A stretch of DNA of 64,000 nt. Origin: Paragordius varius. Lineage: Eukaryota; Nematomorpha. The stretch is taken from contig OZ176056.1 in assembly GCA_964247055.1 (NCBI GenBank), positions 7,998,001 to 8,062,000 on the forward strand, given 5' to 3'. Under the pieces are notes generated by a model, which was not told the origin of the DNA, made no database searches, and saw only the letters and a program-made list of their open reading frames with translations. Below are positions 1 through 11,244 of this stretch, in pieces (position 1 is the stretch's first letter; every line of letters begins with the position of its first letter). A program made the translations under genes and the position numbers.

Positions 1-115
1 ACAATATACTACTACCCCTTATATACATTTAAAATAGAGGAAAAATCGCTAAAATATTTATTTTAAAATGATATATGACTTTAATACTGCAACGTTAATT
101 AATAAAACCAAAGGG

Positions 116-376
116 TATATACCATTTACACTTCAACCTTGAACAATTCAAATTCACTCTCAAATAAATTATTTGTTTTCAAGATTAAAAATTACCTATA
201 TTTTTTTAACATTTAAAAAATAAAATTTGAAACTTTAAATAATACTGAAAAAAACAATAAACTAAATCATAAAGATATATTTTATATAAATAATGAGTTA
301 TAATCCGAAAACGCATAATTTGTTTTTAGGGTTAAAATTGTTCAAGGGTGAGTTTAATTTGTTAATGGTAAATATA
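116..376. mobile_element. Family A MITE, copy A1
   Basis: Starts TATACCATTTACACTTCAA and ends near AATGGTAAATATA. The left arm has two decayed 21-nt units (TTCAAATTCACTCTC). The core TAATACTGAAAAAAACAATA is shared with other family A copies. Confidence 0.75.
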
Positions 377-861
377 TAAAATAAACACAAAATATTAAGT
401 TTTAAAACGACAAAAAAATAAGCCAATAATTAATATTTTAAAATATTAAAAAAAATTAAAATATATAGTTTTTCTAAATGAATAAAACTATGCGAAAAAA
501 TAATAAAGCGCATATATTCAATAAAATATAATTTTTAATGAAACATAAAAGCATAAAAATGAAATAAAATTTGCAAAAAACCTCAATCTTAAAATATATA
601 TAAAATACATTATTAAAATAATCAAAACTAATAATTATACTTATATAAATTTCCCAAAAAAAAATTTGAAAAAATCATAAAAACAATACCAAAATAATTT
701 AAAATAGTAAATATTGCTATAATTATTTTTTTGTAGCCATTTTAAAAATTATAATGGAAAAATCTTGATTAATTCTTTTATAAAATATTTCCCTAAAAAT
801 ATTCAGTTTTAACAATAAATTTCTAACTATTTCCTGTATAAAAAAAATCAAAATTATATAC

Positions 862-3800
862 CCTCAACCAATTGAACCCGGGCACAAGAATGGGAAACAA
901 TGTTTCCATTTCCAAACGAAGTGCTAAGCCTAAGGACACAAAAAGGCCGACACGATTTTAGGGCTGTAATAGAGACGGGTTGAGGTATTTCAATTTCATA
1001 CAATGTTGCACTGCAAACAAAAAAAAGGTTAAAATATAAAAAGACTTTAATTTTAATTTTTTTAAAAAAAGAAAATAAAAATTGATAAAGTTTATTAGTA
1101 GAGTCTTACATATTATTTAAATAAATATTTTGCGAATTGAGACGGGTTGAGATATATCATTTTCATACAATATTGTTCTGCAAAGAAAGAAAAAAATTTT
1201 AATTTTAAAATGACTTTAGTTTTAATTTTAATTTTAAAAAATAAATAAAAATTGATAAAGTTTATTAGTAAATTCTTAAATATTATCTAAATATTTTTCG
1301 CTAATTGAGATGGGTTGAGATATATCGATTTCATACAATGTTGCACTGACTGTGGTTATAAAAAATTAGAAATTTTGAAAAATATATTGTTAATTTTTAT
1401 ATAAGAAAAATTTTAAAAAGATCAATTAGAAATTATTTATCAAAATTAGTTTATTTGTCTATAAAAAAAATGTGAATAAATATAAAACAATAAAATTATT
1501 TAAAATCGCCACATAGGCAGAGAGTTACCCGGATATCACTTTTCAATAGAATTTAAATAGATATCTTTTTGATCAAAATAATTTAGATTAAACTTTATTA
1601 ACATGCAGTAAAATTATTTCAAATTAAAATTTGCAATATACATACTCAGTAGCGACAGAAACCGTATTTAAATCGCCCAAGTTTCGTTTTGACGTTAGGG
1701 GTGTCAGTGTATTAACTATGCCTGGATGATTGTAATTCCACATTTCCAATTGAATCCCATGCTAATTAATTAAGTTTGAATTTATATGAAAATTTTAAAA
1801 ATAATTCATTAACTCGTAAAGATAAAAAATTTAAACTATAATTTGTCTCGAAATTTAAATAAATGCCTTTTAAAATAAAATTTTATAAAAAGAATTATAT
1901 GTTTTTCTAATAATAAAAAGTCATAGTAAATACAGTACGAGCAAGTATATATTTCTAGAAAGTTATTAATTATTGCCAAATAGAATATGCAGTAAAGAAA
2001 ATTATCATTGGCTAATAATATTTAAAAGTGTAAAAAAAATAACCATAAGCCAATAATACACCCCTTTGTATTTACTATTTGGCAATAATTAAAACTTTCT
2101 AGCAATGTATTACTCACACTGTATATTATTTGAGTAAATTTAATTTTTATATTTCAATTTAAAAATATTATTATTTTTAATTCCTGGATGTAACAAAATC
2201 ATATATGACTGAAATTATGAAAATTGTGTATATCTAAGTGTTAAAAATCTTATTTTTCAATAAAGATAGAAACTCAAACGAAATTTAAAATAAAAGGTAA
2301 CATGGCAAATTAAATTCATAAGAGTAATTGTAATTTTTATTATTAAAATTTAAATTATTTAAAAGATTACGGACAAAGTTCCTTTCTGCCAATACAAAAT
2401 TTAGAGCTTTATTGCGGGTGAATAATTCAAAATTTATTTTTGGTTTTTAGGACAAAAAATAATTTTTTTGGCGCTTTGCGATGACCACTGATTTTGAAGA
2501 TATATACCATTTAAAATTCAAATTCACCCATTGAACAATAAAATTCACTCTTGAACAATTTAAATTTTCTTCTCGAATTCACTCTCGAACAATTCTAATT
2601 CATCCTCTAACAGTTCCAATTGACCCTTTAACTATTCAAATTCTCCTTAAACTATTCAAATTCACTATGTTTTTTGGGGGCAAATATACCTCATTTTTAA
2701 TAAATATATATTTTGGCATAGCTTATTATTTTTTTAGTATTATTTTAATTTAAAACAAAATTTTATTTTTTTATAATTATATAAAAATATAGGTTTTTTA
2801 TCTTAAAAACATATAATTTTGAGGGTGATTTGAATTGGTTGAGGGTAAATTTGAATTGTTCAAGGGTGAATTTAAATTTTTTAAGGGTGAATAATTGTAA
2901 ATGGAATATATTTTTATTCTTATAATTATATTAACTTTATTAAAAAACCATAGTTTTTATTTTTACTTTTTTTACTGGTTATCTATAAAAAAATGTTTAC
3001 AGATAATTTAAATTACTAAACTAACCTTTATAAAATTCGTCATCTCCCAAGAAACGTTGAGCGGTACATCGATAGGCAGGTATGTCGTTGTATCTCGAGC
3101 TAATTTTAAAAAAAATTAATTAAATTTTAAAAATGACATTCATTTAATATATAATAATTATTAGTTTAAAAAATTGTAAATTATAAAAAGTATAAAATAG
3201 GTCTTAAAATTTATTAAAAAGTTGAACGGGAACAGGGATTTGTTTTAAAAGTTGTGAAAAGGCAACTAGGAATGGTGGTTTGGAAAAGCAGTTTAACACT
3301 TCGATTCAAATTGGGGTATCTAAATACCCCAGACTAAATTTAAATTAATATTTTTGAAAAAGTATTGAAGAAAACGGTCCCAATTCAAATTTATGCTTCT
3401 ATCCTGATAAAAAATATATAAATATACCAAAATAGCTTGATAAAGTTTTGTTTTGAAAAAAAAGTTCCATCTCAAACTATTTCGACGCCATTTTTATTTT
3501 ACAAAATTTTTACAAAATATCGTCTCCATTTAATTTTAAGGGTAAAACTAAAGCTAATTTTTTAATTATACTACATTTAACATTGATAGAAATAGAAAAA
3601 GCGGTTTATTTTGTATTATTTTTCAATTTTACAATTTGACACATGTCACGTTGACGAAATTTATACCTTTCGGTTTTAGCTTAAAATAAGTAATATCAAG
3701 TATTTTTGAATTAAATTTTTTATATATTTCGGTTTATTAATGTTATATAAGTGCAAAATTTTGTCATGGCTTCGATTCCTTCCATACTTTTTAAAGTATT

Positions 3801-3947
3801 TGATTTTAAACAGGCCTGGGGTATCCAACTACCCCAATTTGAATCGAAGGACTAAAATGAGTGTGTTGTATCCAAGTGTTAAACAAAAATCTTATGATTA
3901 CATCTTGTTAAATTTTAAATGTTTCAACTTTTTAAAATTATATAAAG

Positions 3948-3988
<41 letters not shown>

Positions 3989-6927
3989 GTATATATTTAA
4001 ATTATACCTATTTTTCCATACCCAGTTTTATATTTAACTTTTTAAAAATTATTAATAAAGAATTTGAATGGCAAAAAAATGTATATTTAACACTTGGATA
4101 TAACACATTCATTTCAGTCCTTCGATTTCAATTGTTGGATACCCCAGGCCTGTTTAAAATTAAATATATCAAAAAATATGGATAAAATTAAAACCATGGT
4201 GCACTTATACAACATTAATAAACCGAAATATAAAAAACTTTATTCAAAAATTTGATATTACTTATTTTAAGGTACAACTCAGGGGTAAAAATTAGTTACT
4301 GACATGTGTGCATTAGCTTAATTAAAAAAAATACAAAAAAACCACTTTTTCTAATTCTATTGATGTTAAAGGTGATTTAAAAGTAAACTTTAGGCTTAGA
4401 ATCAAATAAACACGATATTTTGCAAAAATGTAAAATAAAATGGCGTCGAAAGTAGTTTGATAAGGGATTTTTTTAAACCAAATTTTATTTAGATATTTTG
4501 GCTTATTTATATAATTTTTATTAGGATAGAAGCATAAATTTAAATTGATCTGTTTCTTTCAGTAGTTTAAAATATCAATTATAGGCTGGGGTATTTAGAT
4601 ACCCCAATTTGAATCGGGGTGTCAACAAATTTGAAAATATTAACATTAACGCTTTACACGTGGGGTATTTGAAGACTACAATAGGCTCTATCGATGGATA
4701 TTAAATTTAAAGGCCCCATGATTTATTTATTTCTCAAATATCACTTTTTTCTCAAATAGTTTGCACAACAATATGTAAAATTGTAAATATTAATTCTGAT
4801 TATCAGGAATTGGATATTAAATTAAAAATAAAACCCTAAAAAATTACCATTTATATTTGTGCTATTAATTTCATATTTTTCAAATTTTTTTTCTTTAAAA
4901 TGGCTTAAAGTCATCAACTATTGTATCATCTATAAATACTAAATCCGATTCCTGTGAAATTGTTATAATTAAATATCTTAAAACAACTATCTTGGAATAT
5001 ATTTTTTTCCTTAACATTAAATTTGAATGTCACAAAATATAGTAATTAATTTAAGGAAAAAGATACAACGCAATATTTTTGAGCTAGAAACGTATAAATT
5101 TAGAATAAAAAAATGTTGTCTTTTAACAAGACTAAAAAGTATATTCCATAATTTCAAATGCAATTGTTTGTTGTTGTTAACAAAGTAAAAAAATTAATCC
5201 ATCAAAATTTCACACTATTTCCTCTGTTTTTTTTTAATTAGGTGTGAAAGAATATATTTTTTATTTATAATATAAAATTTAAAACAAAATCTAAATTTTT
5301 AAAAAAAACAATGCAAAAAATAAAATTTGTTAATGTTAATAATAGTAATAATATAAATTCCATATATCCAATTATCTCAGGTTCAAAATTTTAAAAAATT
5401 TAAGAACTGTAGTAATTTAGAATTGTGCTAAAAACGCAAAAAATTAATCAAGTGTAATGTAACTAACATACATTTAAAACAAAAATATAGTGGAAAAAAT
5501 TAATTAATTACACACCTTTAAATTTAGTAAGATTACAAAAATTAATAATATTATTCATAAAATGATATTAATACATACAAGATACTCTAAGTTTATTTTT
5601 GGAGAGATACCTAAAAAATAGGGTTAATGGGTCGCAAAACAATATTTAAACATTGTATAGCTTCTTTTTTAGATTAGAATTAGATTATTATACTGATATT
5701 ATATTATTCATAAATAAACATATTAAAAAAAATTTGTTTCAAAAGGTTAGAGATTTCAAGAGATTATATATTTATATATTATATTGGTTTTGGAGATTTA
5801 AAAATTGAATATTGCTAGAATTATTAATAAATTATATTGTTTATTCAAAAATCATATTTTCAAAGAAAAATATTTTAGAGTTCAAATCCAAATACTACTA
5901 CTGAATAATGAATACATTGTTGCATTTGCAAAGCTTGCAACATTTTTCCAATTTTTTAACTAAATATTTTTGGCTAAAAGCTAAAAATATTAAAAATTGA
6001 AACCATATGGTATGGTTTACTAATTGGGATTTAGTATTGCCTCATAAAAAAGTTTATAGAAAGAATAATACCAAAAAATTAACTGTACTGTAAAAATGGC
6101 TAATTTTACTTTTTTGCTTAAACAAAAAATGGTTATCTTAACTTAAACTTTTAATTATATTATAAAGTTTTTAATTTTATTTCCAGTTATTGAAAGTTAG
6201 ATCGTATGTAAAAACCATAAAATAATATTTTATAATCCACCCAACATATATTAAACCCCATATATGAAAATCAAATAGTGTGTGCGGATTGATTTTTGTT
6301 TGCCGATTAAAAACTAATTAACCGTAATGAAGGTGTTTGAACCATTCAATAAAAAATTAATCTTTCTTATTATGACCCTTTATTATGATAAAACAACGCC
6401 CAATAATCGTATATTTATGTTAATATTGCCAATTGAGTAAAAATTGACAAATATAAAGCAATATCAAAAGAAAATATTTAAGTTGATAGGGATTCAAAGT
6501 TTTAAAAGAACTCAGATAAACAAACAAGTATCAATTTAAAAATTTGTAAAAGTTCAAACCTTAAAAGATATAAAAAATCCCAAAAAAACGCAATAATAGG
6601 CATCTTCCAAAAAAAACTAAGTTATATATATTTCTAAATAATTTTAAATATACCGGAAACACTGTGTCCGCATCGAATTATGGTGATATATTCATTTAGA
6701 AAAGCCAGCTGTTCCGGGTTTAGGGTCGGAGCAGACGTGATTAATTTTCTTTCGTCTGCTTTGCGAACGCGTTCATCCGTTAGAGAATGGAAAAGGGAAT
6801 TGAAAGCTTTGGGGTAAGTTAACTTTATGGAAGCGTTTGAGATGCCAGAAAATGTGCAAAACAGCAACAAAAATGATAGAAAAAGTTTGATAAAACCGTA
6901 ACTATTCATATTTAATTTTTTAGTCAT
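862..6927 (-). CDS. Partial gene for a secreted or surface protein, family unknown
   Basis: Four exons on the minus strand join in phase: 6927-6654, 3099-3026, 1761-1646 and 929-862. Each has GT and AG borders and no internal stop. The reading continues past the left edge, so the C-terminus is missing. The first exon encodes a signal peptide (hydrophobic stretch FIKLFLSFLLLFCTFSG, likely cut after SNA) and then a charged segment with one Cys. Later exons include VPLNVSWEMTNF, IQLEMWNYNHPG and FGNGNIVSHSCARV, which look extracellular. About 178 residues are visible. I do not recognise the family; the SW...LEMW stretch is faintly like the beta-sandwich at the N-terminus of DSL Notch ligands, but no DSL cysteine pattern follows. 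The start is the first Met of two (MTKKLNM). Exon 1 is the surest; exons 2-4 rest on phase and base composition. Confidence 0.5.
972..1350. repeat. Tandem repeat, about 167 bp unit, 2.3 copies
   Basis: The unit beginning GAGACGGGTTGAG recurs at 972, 1139 and 1307 (spacing 167 and 168). Copies share TTTCATACAATGTTGCACTG and the following A/T-rich stretch. It lies in the intron beside the last visible exon of the left-edge gene. Confidence 0.85.
1933..2121. mobile_element. Family J MITE, copy J1 (TA/CAGT ends)
   Basis: Inverted ends CAGTACGAGCAA and TTACTCACACTG lie between TA dinucleotides. Inside, CTAGAAAGTTATTAATTATT and its near reverse complement pair. Size about 190 bp. Confidence 0.75.
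2501..2910. mobile_element. Family A MITE, copy A2
   Basis: Left end TATACCATTTAAAATTCAAA with several 21-nt CACCC-type units, right end GGGTGAATAATTGTAAATGG. The arms are inverted relative to each other. Confidence 0.8.
3293..3882. mobile_element. Family C element, copy C1 (TTAA ends)
   Basis: Runs from TTAACACTTCGATTC to TATCCAAGTGTTAA. Near each end is a small hairpin (GGGGTATCTAAATACCCC and GGGGTATCCAACTACCCC). About 590 bp. The open frame inside is not protein-like. Confidence 0.8.
3944..3996. repeat. TA microsatellite
   Basis: An almost pure (TA)n/ATGTATA run in the spacer between C1 and C2. Confidence 0.9.
4087..4625. mobile_element. Family C element, copy C2, inverted relative to C1
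   Basis: Starts TTAACACTTGGATATAACAC and ends GAATCGGGGTGTCAAC, i.e. the opposite orientation to C1. The pair forms a 1.3 kb inverted duplication with a 200 bp spacer. It has more changes than C3-C5. Confidence 0.75.
4626..6640. other. Long A/T-rich intron of the left-edge gene
   Basis: I see no convincing exon and no clear repeat in this stretch on either strand. It lies between the signal-peptide exon and the second exon of the left-edge gene. Confidence 0.5.
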
Positions 6928-7070
6928 TCAAAAGAGTTTTGGGTAAACTTGGGAGAAAGTTAATTGAGAGATTCGTGGAATAAACCAATGATTATTTTTC
7001 GATGGAATAATGAGTAACTTAAACAATGTATAGATTCGTTGCGAAAACAATGTTTGGGTAACAACATATT

Positions 7071-7286
7071 TTTCTCATATGGATAGGGGGTAATTTTTAT
7101 GAAAATTTTCGGGAAAAACGTTAAATGTAAGTTGATTTTTTATTTATAATAAACGAAGTAAACAAGAGATTGTGGGTTTTTCTCATATGGATAAAGGGGG
7201 TAATTTTTATGAAAATTTTCGGGAAAAACGTTAAATGTAAGTTGATTTTTTATTTATAATGAACGAAATAAACAAGAGATTGTGGG
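7071..7286. repeat. 108-bp tandem duplication upstream of the left-edge gene
   Basis: TTTCTCATATGGATA...AACAAGAGATTGTGGG occurs twice, at 7071 and 7179, nearly identical. It sits about 150 bp upstream of the start codon at 6927, where a promoter would lie. The near identity says it is recent. Confidence 0.9.
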
Positions 7287-9350
7287 CAATTCAAAATTAA
7301 AGTTTGTGTAACATTTGATTAACGAACCATATAAAATTTATAATATTAATATATATTTTTTAAAAAAAGGCACAAAAGGTAACACGACGAATGTTTTATG
7401 ATAAATTATATAACTTATATTTTATTAAACACGGGTGGGTGATTGCATAATAGTTAGAGTTAATAATGATGAAGAAATTTTTAACTGCTCTTTTATCATA
7501 ATTTATATTATTAATCGAATATTTTTATATATATGTATATATTTTTCATACCTAAAGCAACATTGTGTGTGCAATACAATGTAATTATTTTATTAATAAT
7601 AATTTAGGAAAGATGGGAGGCACACAAGAGTTAATAGCAAATGCATTTACAATAAGGGATCATTTTTTCCACAATTGAGCATTTAACCATTTTTGTGAAT
7701 TAAAGGAAAATAAAAGAGATAAAAAAGTTGTTTTGCAAGCGATAAGGTGGAAAAAGGATATCTATAAACTTTTTAAAAAGTTTTTTCTCTCTCTTCAATT
7801 TAACTGTAAATGATGATGATTTATCATTGTGTATGTGTTGTTTGAAAAGTTTATGGCTCCTGTATTTAGGCTTCAACAAAATGTGTTTTAATCTATCATC
7901 GGATATTATACCAATATATGATCGATATTAGGAAATCACAATAAAATCATATGGTTTCGCAAAAATGGCTTTAAACTTTCCAAGAGAAATCTATAAAACC
8001 CAATCATTTTAAATTTTCAAATGTGAGCAGGATAATGAAATTAATAAAGTTTTATCCATTGAATATATGTGTTAATATTAAAGGTTTTTTTCAGGATTGT
8101 AGGTTTAATTATATAGGTATTTTTATAGTTTAGTATTCATATCCTTTTCATTGTTTCTGTGCGCTATAAAACGCATATGTATAAAACAAAAGGCAATGTA
8201 TAGATTTTGCGTTTAAGGGTATACAGAGATGGTTAATGAATTAGTTTTGAAGATGGTGGTTATAGTTGAGAGAAAGAAAATGTAATTAGATTGGATCGTG
8301 GAGATAACTATAAGGAAAGAATTGTAGATAAATTGTTGGATGATTAAATATATTATAAAAGTGCTTTAAAAATGTAATGTAATAATTAAAATTAATTAAT
8401 TAGCCACATTTTACATATTTTAGAGATTTTTTTCTTAAATTTTACAATTTATTAATCTAATGTAAAAAACAGGAATTATAATTTATTACATTTTTAAACA
8501 TACCAAAAACAAACAATAAAAAAGTTCAAAAGTCAAAATATTAATTTTCTGAATTATGCATGCATGTTTTTTCAAATTTTATATAAATTTTTTTGAGAAA
8601 ATACACGGTTAATTTTTAACAATTTTTATTTTAATTTAAATTTTATTAATATGAATAAAAACAATATTACTAATAATATAATATATATTTAATTATAATT
8701 GGAAAATATGCTGAAAAAAAAATTAAAAAGGGAAAACTTTATTATATTAGCTAAAAAATAATAATGATAATTTTATATTATCAAATACAAGCAAGCATAT
8801 GTCAGGTTTATATATTTACCTTTATAATTTGATCTTATCTTAAAAATATTTAAAATTTTATAGTTCAAAATTTATATATATTTCTTTTCTTATGCTTAAA
8901 ATTTTCGACTTTTTTAAATTTAATATTAAAAAAATTCACTATTATGCCATAATTTTATTTTATTATTTTATTTTTCCATAAAAAATTAGTGCAAGGTTGC
9001 TCTGTAGACAGAATAAAAAAATTTAATTTTTCTTTAATTGTTTTCCGTAATAGTAACTTTTATAAAACTTGAATGCTTTTTTAGCAACTTAAAATTTCCC
9101 CCTTTTTTAGAGTGAGTAGTATGTATATAATTAATTATTAATTAACTAATTATTTAATTATTAGTGTTAATGGCATGTTTCACCTATTTTTATTTTTTTC
9201 CACAATTCGAAGAGAAAAAACTAAATTGTTTTAAACGGGTTTTAAGTTTTATATATGCATTTTTTAGCCTAATTGATTATAAAGTTTGAATTTACAAGAC
9301 TTAATTTTAATGTAATTACGAGAGGGTCATTACCTTTTGGGAAAGTTTTA
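7287..9350. other. Intergenic stretch, no gene seen
   Basis: Possible upstream region of the left-edge gene. The part up to about 8350 is less A/T-rich than what follows. No exon or repeat family was recognised here. Confidence 0.4.
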
Positions 9351-9389
9351 ATAGCCATTTATAAATATTTTAATAATTATTTAAACTAC

Positions 9390-9835
9390 AAAGCCGAATT
9401 TGAAAATAGTTTTCTTTAACTTTTTCAGAGCATCAAATGTTTTTTTTAAAAATAATGTATAAATGTAAAAAATCAACCTCATCTTAAACCTATTTGCAGC
9501 CATTTTTATCTATATTTTTTTTAAATCGCTACTAAATAAACAAAAAAGGTATATTATGGTTAGAAAATAATGTAATTCAGGCTTCATTTTACCAGCAAAA
9601 GCTTGATATAATTCAATTATCAGCTGTTCGTTTCGATTGTGTTTCGGAGCTGTACCAGTTTTAGATACTAAAGTTACAAAATTGTAAAAAATATAAGCTT
9701 TTTATCTAATACATGAGAAAATGTTTGATAATTGAATTTTAACTAAAGTACCTTTCGAAACTGTAGTTTATTAACAAAAATGAGCTATGGGATACAAACT
9801 ACCCCAATCTACCCCAAAAGGTAAAATAGGACAAA
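9390..9835. mobile_element. Family D element, copy D4, reverse orientation, decayed
   Basis: Shares AACAGCTGA, the TTACCAGCAAAAGCTTGATA block and ACTACCCCAA with D1-D3 in reverse complement. Ends are approximate and no clean TTAA pair was found. Confidence 0.55.
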
Positions 9836-10894
9836 GTAAAGATAGCCAGAGTTCAGTATGTTATTTTGGCTAGATGGGTATTTAATTTACGTGTGTGTTG
9901 CATTGTGTGAGATTTTTTATTTTAATTTATTACATTTTTCGAACTCGTCTATAGGAAATTACAACAGCGTTTAATTAAATATGGAACCGATATATTGAAA
10001 AATACTGGGTATATCTGTCGGAATATTAATTTGTTTAACAAAACACCTTTAATATCAACAATTAAATATCTTTTATGGATAGTTTTATTCAAACTTAATT
10101 TTGAAAATTTGAATTGAACCCAATTAAAAATATGCATTTTAGGGCCCTTTTAGACTTAATAATTCTTTAAAATCTAACAATAAGTTTATTATGCTCATAA
10201 ATGTAAGAAACTTGAAAAAATGTTTTTGTCATATTTTAACTACAATCAAAGATACTTAAATCTTTTATTTAAAGAAAATAATTGCTATCTATCAATGTAA
10301 AATAATCATATATACCCAAAAAATATTTCCTCAGTATAGATATTAATAATTTTAAAACCAACATATTTAACCATAATGTATTCTATAGTTTATAATTTTA
10401 AACGTAAAGAGCATAGTTAATGTAGTGCCAGTATATTATTTAGAGCTAAAATTAAAAGCAAAGTTGTGATATAAAATATTAGTTATTATTAATAAATGAT
10501 AAATAATTTGGGATATACCATTTTACGCTTGATATTTCATTATTATCAATGCATCATATATTAAGCATTTCTAAAATCTCTATTTGTTTTCCAATCATAT
10601 ATACATAGTAAACGCGTACATCCTTACACGGTATGCATCCTTAAGATCATAATTACTATTTAAATTAATTTAATAGTTATAAAACAACATAATTTATTAT
10701 TTCAATATAACCCATAGCATCCGTATATAACACATAAATTTATTAAAAATATATAATATTCGCAACTTTGTTGAATGATATAATCAAACAGCCCAACATT
10801 TTCGATTCACGTGACTCAACATTTCGTTTGAACCTATTATATCAAAACATATAATTTATTTTAACTAAATAAAAATCATGACTGTTAGCTATGG

Positions 10895-11000
10895 GCCAAC
10901 GAGTGTTAAAGCCTATACAAGTCCGGATACAATTTAACTCCTTACCCTTTAATAAAAATAAGAAAAAAGGGACTCTTAACTGTATATAAAACAAAGTTTT
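10895..11000. repeat. Family K repeat, copy K1
   Basis: Shares GAGTGTTAAAGCCT, GTCCGGATACAATTTAA and GACTCT.AACTGTATA with 34345-34450. Ends unknown; class unknown. Confidence 0.6.
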
Positions 11001-11244
11001 TTTGAAAAGATATCTATGTTTTTTTAATTAACCTATCGATTTAAAATTAATAAAAATAAAAAATAAATTGATAAAAAAACTCATATATATATATATATAT
11101 ATTTGCCATTAATAAAATATAAAAAAATATGTCCTTTGGTACTTTTGGTCTTTGCAGCATTTTTTACTGTAAATCAAACCTAAGTTTGATTAGATAAAAA
11201 GTTATAAGTAAAATATGGACAAAAATTGAGTTTTTTTCATTTAC

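Noticed and set aside
868-975. Longer form of the left-edge exon 4 containing a CRPFC motif
   Set aside because: That reading needs one leftover base from the previous exon, but exon 3 leaves two; the acceptor at 930-931 fits.
3740-4000. 86-codon open frame on the + strand
   Set aside because: It lies in family C copy C1 and the TA tract; the end is a Tyr-Ile run read from the microsatellite.
9949-10137. 62-codon minus-strand frame as next exon of the Cys-rich gene
   Set aside because: The only nearby acceptor gives the wrong phase and there are no cysteines in the expected pattern.
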